Positions 53,683 through 61,920 of a stretch of 64,000 bases of DNA are shown in pieces (position 1 is the stretch's first letter; each line of letters starts with the position of its first letter). The translations under genes were made by a program, and so were the position numbers. The notes beneath the pieces are model-generated. The model was not told where the DNA came from. It did not search any database and saw only the letters and a list, made by a program, of their open reading frames with translations. The stretch is from Shewanella canadensis (GTDB taxonomy: Bacteria > Pseudomonadota > Gammaproteobacteria > Enterobacterales > Shewanellaceae): NCBI RefSeq assembly GCF_003966225.1, contig NZ_RXNU01000005.1:310001-374000 (forward strand). The letters run 5' to 3'.

Positions 53683-54603
53683 TTAGCCTGTCTTTAAGAT
53701 AAAATCCAACCCACCTGTTATCGCAGCAACTTGTGCAAGGATACAGTTTTCATCGTCGACTCGAGGGCTGTCAGGATAAACCTCAGTTGTCGTCGTAAAG
53801 GCCGCGTCACTAAAACCGATACATAAGCCCAGTGCCTTAGTCGCGTAATTTACCACCCCCTCCTGAGAAAGCGGGACGCCGATGAGTTTACCCTCCTCAT
53901 CCGGCGGCGCGATATGTGTCACCTGGGCGACGACCTCAATAATCGCTTGTTGAAATTCATCAACCGGGTTCTCTGTATCCCCCACAAGATAAAAACCATC
54001 AGGGATGTTCCAATTGTTATGCACACTGCCATCTCTGGCAGCCAGTGCAGGCCTGAATTCGCTGTTATCTGTGTCAGTGGTTTCATGCAGATCGATATGT
54101 GCAGTGAGCTTAAGGTCAAGTTCGGCGATATATCGCATCAAGGCAGCCGATTCTTCAGATGGACTGTTTTCATAGAAGGAGCGATTGGGATCGACCGCAT
54201 TAGGGTTCCAACGGTTAATGGTTTCATATCCCCAGGGGCTCAGACATGGCGCAACTATAATGTTGAACTGTTCGCTATAAGACTCAGCTTGGGTTTCAAT
54301 AAATCGAATGGCCCCCTGAACACCACTGGTTTCATAGCCATGTACGCCTCCGGTGACCAACATGGTCGCCTTGTTGCTATCCCATTGACGGCTCCTCACG
54401 ACAAACAGTGGGTATGTGCCCGCATCATAAGAGAGCTCACCATATTGTTCGACATCGAAACGCTCCTTCAGAGGCTCAAGTTTTGATACCACCTCTTTTT
54501 GATAGGAGCGTTTGACCTCTTGTTGAAGAAGCCATAACCTTTTCTCCTCTTCAGCCCATTTATTGCCCGGTATGCCGATCGAATAGGTTGCTAACTGTTT
54601 CAT
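53683..54603 (-). CDS. M14 zinc carboxypeptidase-like protein
   Basis: The 306-residue protein has an M14 signature: GGVHGYETSG with the HxxE zinc ligands, NRWNPNAVDPNRSF and a third ligand in LTAHIDLHETT. It is of the succinylglutamate desuccinylase/carboxypeptidase-like type and is most likely a cytosolic peptidase or amidase. Start MKQLATYSIGIPGNKW at 54603 is preferred; a 26-residue upstream extension lacks support. Confidence 0.85.
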   Translation of the reverse strand: MKQLATYSIGIPGNKWAEEEKRLWLLQQEVKRSYQKEVVSKLEPLKERFDVEQYGELSYDAGTYPLFVVRSRQWDSNKATMLVTGGVHGYETSGVQGAIRFIETQAESYSEQFNIIVAPCLSPWGYETINRWNPNAVDPNRSFYENSPSEESAALMRYIAELDLKLTAHIDLHETTDTDNSEFRPALAARDGSVHNNWNIPDGFYLVGDTENPVDEFQQAIIEVVAQVTHIAPPDEEGKLIGVPLSQEGVVNYATKALGLCIGFSDAAFTTTTEVYPDSPRVDDENCILAQVAAITGGLDFILKTG

Positions 54604-54706
54604 ATTTTGCCTTATGATTGGAGGAGTAGATGATAATACCTTGAAGTTGCAGCCAAACAACAGTGTGGCGATAAGCGGCATAGGATTAAGTGTAAAAAAT
54701 CAATCA

Positions 54707-55213
54707 TCAGTAAACGCCGATGATCTCATACTCCTTTCGATTAGCCCCGATATTTATAACCACTGTGTCGTCCAACATTCGACCAATTAACGCACTACCA
54801 AGGGGAGAGGAAGGCGTGATGATCATTATCTCAACCTCCTTTGACGAGGCCAGACTATCCACCGTCATAGTAAATTTTACGCCACCGGCGCCGGGTCCGA
54901 TAAATAGAGATTGTTCATCATCTTTCTCATCCATGATGACAACCAAAGCCCCTAGCCCTATCGGCGTTCCATCATTAAATGAGCAGAGTTTAAGTCCTGT
55001 AAACGCCTTGAGATCCATCGAGCACTCTGCCACACGCTGAGCTTGTCCATGTGCAAGATACGATGCTTCCAGCCCAAATGTTTCGTACTTACTCCTGGCG
55101 ACCGCTTCACTATGGGTGGCAGTTTCATGGGCTTGATTGGCCGCCTTTTCAGCGGACAACTTGATGGCATCGAGTTGTTTGAGTATTTCGGAGAGTAATA
55201 TTGATTTATTCAT
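54707..55213 (-). CDS. GreA/GreB-family elongation factor-like protein
   Basis: The 168-residue protein has an N-terminal coiled coil (about 1-75) and a GreA/B C-terminal FKBP-like domain (FIGPGAGGVKF and ITPSSPLGSALIGRMLDDTV). The tip of the coiled coil has THSEAVARSKYETFG where GreA/B carry the invariant acidic pair for transcript cleavage. It may bind RNA polymerase without inducing cleavage, like Rnk or Gfh1. Convergent with nothing else of note; monocistronic. Confidence 0.8.
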   Translation of the reverse strand: MNKSILLSEILKQLDAIKLSAEKAANQAHETATHSEAVARSKYETFGLEASYLAHGQAQRVAECSMDLKAFTGLKLCSFNDGTPIGLGALVVIMDEKDDEQSLFIGPGAGGVKFTMTVDSLASSKEVEIMIITPSSPLGSALIGRMLDDTVVINIGANRKEYEIIGVY

Positions 55214-55354
55214 CTTGATTTCAGATATATGTTGTGGTGATAAAACTCGATATTTTGGCAGTGAAAACCCACTGAGCTTTTATGAATTAACCCGGTGGCT
55301 ACTTTCACTACCCATTAAAGTTCACCTATTTAGCTTACTGTTACACCAACAAAT

Positions 55355-55723
55355 TTAACCACCATTAATAATGCCGAGAAGTCTATTGATAAATCGTTTG
55401 ACCGCCTCTTTATCGGAAAACTTAAATGCTAAACCATAATGAATACCGTTGAGGCTCTTCTGCACACGTTTAGGAAATCGAGTCATCTCATTATTATGGA
55501 AATAGCCCTCTTTGTGTTTTACCCCTTCGAGTTCAGAAAGATCGGCCAGAAACACTTCATAAGCAGGCCTGATGACCAGTTGGCAATCTTTATCGGCACC
55601 ATGAAGGTAGATAGGCTCTTTGAGCTCCGGCAACATATATTCGGTGATTTTCTTAATGGTGAAATTTGTTCTGCAGTTGAGTGAACTTAACTCAGCCATC
55701 AATTCGCTGTGTTCAATTGCCAA
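55355..55723 (-). CDS. Conserved hypothetical protein, 122 residues
   Basis: A soluble protein without signal peptide or TM helix. The pattern (LPELKEPIYLHGADKDCQLVIRP and LNGIHYGLAFKF) suggests a small alpha/beta fold. I do not recognise a family. The next gene downstream on the strand is the GreA/B-like gene (141 bp gap), so they may be in one transcript. Confidence 0.6.
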   Translation of the reverse strand: MAIEHSELMAELSSLNCRTNFTIKKITEYMLPELKEPIYLHGADKDCQLVIRPAYEVFLADLSELEGVKHKEGYFHNNEMTRFPKRVQKSLNGIHYGLAFKFSDKEAVKRFINRLLGIINGG

Positions 55724-55955
55724 TGGGACGCTCCTAATGTGTTGACTCTGGCTGAGAAAATTCCCGCCGCCACGAATGCTATTATCATCCGGACTCTAGC
55801 AAATATACGCTTCTCATGCTGCATAAATAATATTTAGTTGTCTTCACTTTTTCATTAAAACACAGCGTTATAAGATTGTTATTGTTAATCCCACTCGTTC
55901 TGGCTTAGTCTAACCACACATTGACCATTATATTTAATAACCATATTAGAGGCTT

Positions 55956-56873
55956 ATGCGTCGTCTTCCTCCACTAAACCCCTTGAGGGCATTTGAATCC
56001 GCTGCCAGACACGAGCATTTCTCTCGTGCTGCCGATGAGTTATGTGTCACTAACAGCGCCATTAGTCATCAAGTGAGGACTTTAGAGGAGGCTTTAGGGA
56101 TCACGCTATTCGAAAAACAAGGGCGTAATGCCAAACTGACACAATCGGGTAAAAATTTACTTCCTGCAATACAGGAAGCCTTCGATATCATAGGTGAGGC
56201 GTGCGAGAAAGCGGTCAAACCCGGGTTGACCGGCCGCTTGATTATCTCAGCCCCGCCAGAACTCTCTTCCAAATGGCTGATTAGGCAGATAGGTGATTTT
56301 GCCGACCGTTACCCTTCCATCGATGTCAGTTTACTCGAACACGCCAGTGATGAGCAGATCATCAATTCAGAAGCAGATCTGAGTATCATCTATGGGGCCG
56401 GAGATGGAGACTGGAACCGTTATTGGGTAACACCACTGCATCCTATTCAATTTTTTCCCGTATGTAGCCCACAACTCCTAGAGAAGAGCCATTCTCTCTC
56501 CGAACCACTGGATCTGGCACACCAACGACTGTTACACGATGACCGGGATGGTAAAACCTGGGCCACCTGGCTAGGCGCCCACGCTCCACACATTGTTAAT
56601 ATTCCTCAACACCTCAACTTCTCACATGCAGGACTCTCTCTGGAGGCTGCCATCGCGGGCTACGGCCTCGCCATCGGTGACAACTACACCGCCTCGGCAG
56701 ACCTGGCGAGCGGTAACTTAGTGCGTCCTTTCGAACAAAGTGTCCCCTCCCTTGGCAATTATTATCTGGTTGCCGAAAAGCGCAAAACCGGTGACGCAAA
56801 ACTCAACGCTTTTATCGACTGGTTGCTGACCCGGATAAATGCCCAGTTCATCGACACGACCCAAGCGCTTTAA
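55956..56873 (+). CDS. LysR-type regulator (GcvA-like)
   Basis: The 305-residue regulator has the LysR HTH (RRLPPLNPLRAFESAARHEHFSRAADELCVTNSAISHQVRTLEE) and an effector domain (LIISAPPELSSKWLIRQIGDF). The N-terminus is of the GcvA subgroup. It stands 258 bp upstream of aguA in the same direction and could regulate the agmatine cluster (inference). Confidence 0.88.
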   Translation: MRRLPPLNPLRAFESAARHEHFSRAADELCVTNSAISHQVRTLEEALGITLFEKQGRNAKLTQSGKNLLPAIQEAFDIIGEACEKAVKPGLTGRLIISAPPELSSKWLIRQIGDFADRYPSIDVSLLEHASDEQIINSEADLSIIYGAGDGDWNRYWVTPLHPIQFFPVCSPQLLEKSHSLSEPLDLAHQRLLHDDRDGKTWATWLGAHAPHIVNIPQHLNFSHAGLSLEAAIAGYGLAIGDNYTASADLASGNLVRPFEQSVPSLGNYYLVAEKRKTGDAKLNAFIDWLLTRINAQFIDTTQAL

Positions 56874-57131
56874 ACACTTAACCTCTATCCGCAAGGTTGA
56901 GGTCATCTGCCCGGTGTATCTGGCCAGGAAGATACCTGTCTGGTCTCGCCCACTCATACCCCATAACAGCACGAATTAAGATGAGATTTTCTCTACTTTT
57001 ACGGTGATATTTTGCAAATCCTATACTTATTGATGAAAAAATCTAACCGATTAGCACAGTTTTTATCAGTAGACCCTCCCCCTTTGCCTCGTTAGGTTTG
57101 AAGTTATCCTAACAAACGACAAGGTAAAGAT

Positions 57132-58229
57132 ATGCCACGTACATTAGACTCCACACCACGTCAGGACGGCTTTCGTATGCCCGGAGAGTTTGAACCCAAG
57201 AAAGGTTGCTGGCTCGGTTGGCCTGAGCGCTGTGACGTTTGGCGTAACGGTGCAAAGCCTGCACAAAAGGTCTGGGTTCAGATATGCACCGCCATTGCAC
57301 AAAGTGAGCTGGTAACGGTTTGTGTTTCCCGGGAACAGTATGAAAACGCCCGTGCCATGTTGCCCGATACGGTTCGCGTGATAGAGATGAGCACCAATGA
57401 CGCCTGGTTCAGAGACTCGGCCTGCGCTTTTCTGGTCAACGATAGAGGGGATATCAGAGGCACTGATTGGACATTTAATGCTTACGGAGGTCTCAATGGC
57501 GGGCTTTATTTCCCATGGGACAGAGACGACCAGATAGCGCAGAAGATCCTCGAAATAGAAAATCTCGATAGATACCGCTCCCCATTGATTGCCGAAATGG
57601 GTGGCATTCAGTGTGACGGACAAGGCACCCTACTCACCACAGAGCAATGCTTGCTCAATCCCAATCGCAACGGTCATCTGAGCAAAGAGGCGGTCGAGCA
57701 GCAATTACGGGATTATATGGGAGTCGAGAAGATCATCTGGTTGCCCCGAGGCTGCAAGTTTGATGAAACCGATGGCCATATCGACGATCTTGCCTGTTGG
57801 GTTGCCCCCGGAGAACTTCTGCTCCAATGGACGGACGATGAACACGATCCCCAATATGAGATCTATCAAGAGGCCTATGAGATCTTGAGTCGCAGCACCG
57901 ATGCCAGAGGCCGTTCAATTACGATCCATAAGATCCCGCAACCTAAAGCACTCGAGTGGACGAAAGAGGAAGCATCAGGGCTTGATGGCGCCACGGGGAC
58001 CCATGCCCGTGTCGCCGGCACCCAAATCTGCGCCTCCTACATCAATTATTACATTGGCAACGACGTTATCATGGTTCCCGCCTACGACGACCCCATGGAC
58101 GAACCCGCTCAAGCGGTGCTCAGAGCCCTGTTTCCAAAACATAAGGTGATCGGGATCCGAAATGCCCGTGAGATATTACTTGGCGGTGGCAATGTCGCCT
58201 GCATCACCCAACCGCAATACGCAGGTTAA
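57132..58229 (+). CDS. aguA: Agmatine deiminase
   Basis: AguA converts agmatine to N-carbamoylputrescine. The 365-residue member of the guanidine-modifying superfamily has WFRDSACAFLV, QCDGQGTLLTTEQCLLNPNRN, FDETDGHIDDLACW (His-Asp) and the catalytic Cys in LGGGNVACIT. It is followed by a PotF-like binding protein and aguB, forming one unit with short spacers (70 and 92 bp). Confidence 0.95.
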   Translation: MPRTLDSTPRQDGFRMPGEFEPKKGCWLGWPERCDVWRNGAKPAQKVWVQICTAIAQSELVTVCVSREQYENARAMLPDTVRVIEMSTNDAWFRDSACAFLVNDRGDIRGTDWTFNAYGGLNGGLYFPWDRDDQIAQKILEIENLDRYRSPLIAEMGGIQCDGQGTLLTTEQCLLNPNRNGHLSKEAVEQQLRDYMGVEKIIWLPRGCKFDETDGHIDDLACWVAPGELLLQWTDDEHDPQYEIYQEAYEILSRSTDARGRSITIHKIPQPKALEWTKEEASGLDGATGTHARVAGTQICASYINYYIGNDVIMVPAYDDPMDEPAQAVLRALFPKHKVIGIRNAREILLGGGNVACITQPQYAG

Positions 58230-58299
58230 CAACTTATCTACCAAACAGCCTGAATATCATGACAGAAATAAAAACAGACACTTGCAACAGGAAGCAAAG

Positions 58300-59388
58300 A
58301 TGAAAACTCAAACAAAAATACTGTTCGCTACATTAGTACTTTGTACCACCTCGGTCTCGGCGGCTGAAAACACACTCAACATATACAATTGGTCCGATTA
58401 CATCAGTGAAGAAGCGATAGCCTCATTTGAGGCCAAAACCGGTATTGAGGTCAATTATGATGTGTATGATTCCCAGGAGCTGGCAGAAACCAAGCTGCTG
58501 GTAGGTAAGACAGGATACGATCTTGTCGTATCATCGGGCTCTTTTCTACAACGTCAGATCAAGGTAGGGGTATTTCAACCCTTGGATAAGAGTCGCCTTA
58601 AAAACTACCATCATCTGGATCCTAAGGTATTAGAAATTGTCGCTTCTTTCGATGAAGGTAACCAACATGCCATTCCCTACATGTGGGGAACGACAGGGAT
58701 AGGTTACAACATAGATAAGGCCAGTCAAATTCTGGGAAACAAGCCAGTCAACAGCTGGGAGCTCTTGTTTCAAGTCGATACCGTATCTAAATTTACCGAT
58801 TGCGGTGTCGCCATGGTCGATGCCCCGAGTGAAGTCGTCAGCGCCATGCTCAAATATTTAGGCAAGAACCCCAACTCTCAAGATTTAGCCGATCTTAAGC
58901 TGGTTGAGGAGCATTTATTGAAAATACGCCCCTATATCACCTACTTCCATAGCTCTTCCTATGTTACGGATCTGGCCAGCGGTAACATCTGCCTCGCAAT
59001 GGGGTGGAGTGGTGATGTGTTTATGGCAGCAAATCGCGCTATCGAAGCGAAAAATGGGATTAACGTCAACTATGTAATTCCACGCGAGGGGGCACAAGGC
59101 TGGGCGGACACCTTCAATATCACCATAGATTCTAAAAATGTGGATGCGGCCTACGCCTTTCTCGACCATATCTTAGAGCCACAAGTGATAGCCGGGATCT
59201 CAAACTATGTCTGGTATGCCAATGCCAACCAAGATGCTTTCGAATATGTCGACAGTGATATCACCTCACATCCCGGCATCTATCCGGATAACAAGACACG
59301 TGACAACCTCTTTGCCGATAAGGGGCGCACACTCAAATATGAACGCGCAATGAATCGAATGTGGACTCGGGTCAAGACGGGCCTGTAA
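58300..59388 (+). CDS. Putrescine/spermidine-binding periplasmic protein (PotF-like)
   Basis: The 362-residue protein has a signal peptide (ILFATLVLCTTSVSAAENT) and PotD/F fold features (LNIYNWSDYISEEAIASFEAK, YMWGTTGIGYN, CLAMGWSGDVFMA). The ATG at 58300 is preceded by AGGA; a longer frame starts inside aguA and is unlikely. No permease or ATPase lies beside it, so it may serve a transporter elsewhere or be a sensor. It is between aguA and aguB. Confidence 0.88.
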   Translation: MKTQTKILFATLVLCTTSVSAAENTLNIYNWSDYISEEAIASFEAKTGIEVNYDVYDSQELAETKLLVGKTGYDLVVSSGSFLQRQIKVGVFQPLDKSRLKNYHHLDPKVLEIVASFDEGNQHAIPYMWGTTGIGYNIDKASQILGNKPVNSWELLFQVDTVSKFTDCGVAMVDAPSEVVSAMLKYLGKNPNSQDLADLKLVEEHLLKIRPYITYFHSSSYVTDLASGNICLAMGWSGDVFMAANRAIEAKNGINVNYVIPREGAQGWADTFNITIDSKNVDAAYAFLDHILEPQVIAGISNYVWYANANQDAFEYVDSDITSHPGIYPDNKTRDNLFADKGRTLKYERAMNRMWTRVKTGL

Positions 59389-59480
59389 TATTCAAATGAA
59401 GAGACATGAGGTAATTTCGAGGTGCTCAATATCGATTGAGCCCTTCAACTATATCTAAATATTCAATAGAGGCCATTAAG

Positions 59481-60362
59481 ATGTCAACACTCATTAAGTT
59501 TGCCGCGGTGCAACTCTCGATATCATGGGATCTGGATAGTAATCTATCTAAAGTCACCCAGGCCATCACAGATGCGGCGCAGCAAGGCGCGCAGGTTATT
59601 GTATTGCAAGAGCTGTTTGCCGCCCCCTACTTTTGTAAGCAGCAGAGGGCAAAATATTTCGAATTAGCCGCGGAGCGAGAAAAACACCCATTAATAGAGA
59701 AGATGAGTCAGCTTGCTAAGTTACTCAAGGTGGTGCTCCCGGTCAGCTATTTTGAAAAATCAGGCAACACATTTTTTAACTCGATGGTGATGATCGATGC
59801 AGACGGACGTATATTGGATAACTACAGAAAATCCCATATACCCGATGGTCCGGGTTACTGCGAAAAGTATTACTTCAGCCCTGGAGACACAGGTCTCAAG
59901 GTATGGCAGACACGATATGGCTGTTTCGGTGCAGGGATCTGTTGGGATCAATGGTTCCCTGAGTTAGCCCGCAGTCTGACACTCGCCGGGGCCGAAGCCA
60001 TTTTCTACCCCACCGCAATTGGCTCAGAGCCACAAGACCTTGACTTAGATTCCAAAGGACATTGGCAACGTACGATGCAAGGACATGCTGCAGCGAATTT
60101 AGTTCCTGTTATAGCAGCAAACAGAACCGGCGTCGAAACAGATGATGGTATAGAGACTCAATTCTATGGCTCCTCATTTATAACCGACCACACAGGCAAA
60201 ATGTTAGCCGAAGCGGGCCGAAACGATGAAGAGATCATCTATGCAGAGATAGACCTGCAAGCAACCCGCCAAGCACGCCATAGCTGGGGCCTGTTCAGAG
60301 ACAGACGCCCCGAACTTTACTCTAGATTATTATCACTCACGGGTGAAAGTGAGCAGAAGTAA
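59481..60362 (+). CDS. aguB: N-carbamoylputrescine amidase
   Basis: AguB hydrolyses N-carbamoylputrescine to putrescine, CO2 and ammonia, so with AguA it completes agmatine to putrescine. The 293-residue nitrilase-superfamily protein has the Glu (VIVLQELFAAPYF), Lys (YRKSHIPDGPGY) and Cys (GAGICWDQWFPE) triad. The ATG at 59481 is preceded by GAGG; a longer frame from 59436 is unlikely. Confidence 0.95.
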   Translation: MSTLIKFAAVQLSISWDLDSNLSKVTQAITDAAQQGAQVIVLQELFAAPYFCKQQRAKYFELAAEREKHPLIEKMSQLAKLLKVVLPVSYFEKSGNTFFNSMVMIDADGRILDNYRKSHIPDGPGYCEKYYFSPGDTGLKVWQTRYGCFGAGICWDQWFPELARSLTLAGAEAIFYPTAIGSEPQDLDLDSKGHWQRTMQGHAAANLVPVIAANRTGVETDDGIETQFYGSSFITDHTGKMLAEAGRNDEEIIYAEIDLQATRQARHSWGLFRDRRPELYSRLLSLTGESEQK

Positions 60363-60370
60363 CCTTAAAA

Positions 60371-60400
60371 AAATGGCGCCAATTAAGGCGCCAATTTTTT
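60371..60400. terminator. Bidirectional terminator between aguB and roxA
   Basis: The perfect stem TGGCGCC / GGCGCCA (60374-60380 and 60387-60393, 6-nt loop) has six T after it on the plus strand and A-run before it. The genes are convergent. Confidence 0.88.
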
Positions 60401-60413
60401 AAGTATGAGGAAT

Positions 60414-61556
60414 TCAATCCTCTTCGAAATACCAATATCCGCTATTAATCCAATCGGTTAACTTTTCAATAAATGTCTGATTAGCTAACCAGGGGGCTAA
60501 ACTGGTGGCGCTCAGCATCTGATTGTCACATAACACAGGTATCGCGTCCGCAAGCTCTTGGGGCAAAGTCACCTGCTCCCCATTGATGTAGAGTATCCCA
60601 TGCGATACTGATGTGTCGAAATAAAGCGCTCTGAGTCCACCCAATCTGGTTAACTCATTCTCTTTGAACATTTCAATCACATCGTCACACTGAAATCCGA
60701 GATTGTCCTCAGGCAGGTCCAGTTCACATTTTGAGTTGGTCAGGTAACGACCAGAAAACTCACTGATCAATTTATCATCCAGAGTTGCCAGCAATTGCGC
60801 CTTAATTCGCGCTAAGTCTGTTGCGTTAACTCGCCCGCTTTGTTGACTCAACTCTCTGTCAGCATCTTCTATCTGCTCACAGCCTAATTCATTATCGATA
60901 AGGTGATCGGCTAACGCGCTGACCATATCTTTTGCCGAAGCGGTTCGATAACCGACCGAGAAGCTCATCGATGCCTCTAAAGTTATCCCGTCGTGAGGAT
61001 AGCCCGGCGGTAGATACAAGATATCGCCCGGTAATAACTCTACATCAATAATCGGGTCAAAGGCTTCTGTGTGGAGTAATGCAGGATGGGCCGCAAATTC
61101 CTTGTGTGAACCGCGGTCACCTACACGCCAGCGGCGGCGACCCGAACCTTGACAAATGAATACGTCATACAGATCGATATGGGGCCCGACACCTCCACCT
61201 GGAGTAGCATAACTCACCATCACATCATCGAAGCGCCATCTGGGGATGAAGTCAAAACACTGAATGAGTTTCTCAGCATCGGGTAACCAATTATTGAGGG
61301 CTTGAACCACTAAGGTCCAGTCTGACTCACCCAAGTGCTCATAACTCTCAAACGGCCCAAATTCGGCCTGCCACTCACCCTCACTCTTATATACCCTACG
61401 TGATTCAACGAGTTCATCACATGCCAGTCCGGCCATCTCTTCAGGTGTAAGCAAGTCTTTGAAGTTATTGAATCCTTGTCGAATAACCAGTGGTTTCTTC
61501 TGCCAATAGTCTCTGATAAAGATTTCCGGTGTCAGTGCACCTAACACAAGTTGCAT
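60414..61556 (-). CDS. roxA: Ribosomal oxygenase RoxA (YcfD), JmjC
   Basis: The 380-residue JmjC protein matches YcfD, the 2-oxoglutarate/Fe(II) enzyme that hydroxylates Arg81 of ribosomal protein L16 (family knowledge). Visible iron ligands are HIDLYDVF (His and Asp) and the later His in PPGYPHDGITLEASMS. The C-terminal winged domain is present (about 300-380). It is divergent from the EF-G gene. Confidence 0.93.
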   Translation of the reverse strand: MQLVLGALTPEIFIRDYWQKKPLVIRQGFNNFKDLLTPEEMAGLACDELVESRRVYKSEGEWQAEFGPFESYEHLGESDWTLVVQALNNWLPDAEKLIQCFDFIPRWRFDDVMVSYATPGGGVGPHIDLYDVFICQGSGRRRWRVGDRGSHKEFAAHPALLHTEAFDPIIDVELLPGDILYLPPGYPHDGITLEASMSFSVGYRTASAKDMVSALADHLIDNELGCEQIEDADRELSQQSGRVNATDLARIKAQLLATLDDKLISEFSGRYLTNSKCELDLPEDNLGFQCDDVIEMFKENELTRLGGLRALYFDTSVSHGILYINGEQVTLPQELADAIPVLCDNQMLSATSLAPWLANQTFIEKLTDWINSGYWYFEED

Positions 61557-61920
61557 AGTTTATTAACCATAAAAAATTTTGTCGATGCTAACAATTAATT
61601 GGGATTGAAACACTCGATAAGATCATAAAACAGCAAGTCGTAATACACGAAAAAGGAATTACAAATAAATTAGTACTGAACAAAGGTCACATTTGGGAAA
61701 AATGATATAAGCAAAAACAGACCCTAACAATTGACCAGCCACATGGCTACAAGTCTCACCCAGCAAGGGTATCAGAAAGGTGTAAGTCATTAGACTTTAG
61801 CGTTAACTTTGGATATTTAGCCAAAATTGAACGATTTTGATAAAAATCTATAAAACAATTCGAAAAGTGTTGATATACTTCCCCCCGAATTTTAGAACGT
61901 AACTCCAATAGAGTAGAAAA
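61557..61920. other. Divergent intergenic region roxA-fusB
   Basis: About 364 bp, AT-rich, with no ORF. It should hold the strong fusB promoter. A -10-like TATACT is at 61874-61879 (GATATACTTCC); no good -35 is visible. The ATG context is GTAGAAAAATG, with no strong Shine-Dalgarno. Confidence 0.45.

Noticed and set aside
53914..54486. A 190-codon plus-strand frame
   Set aside because: Lies wholly antisense within the well-supported M14 gene.
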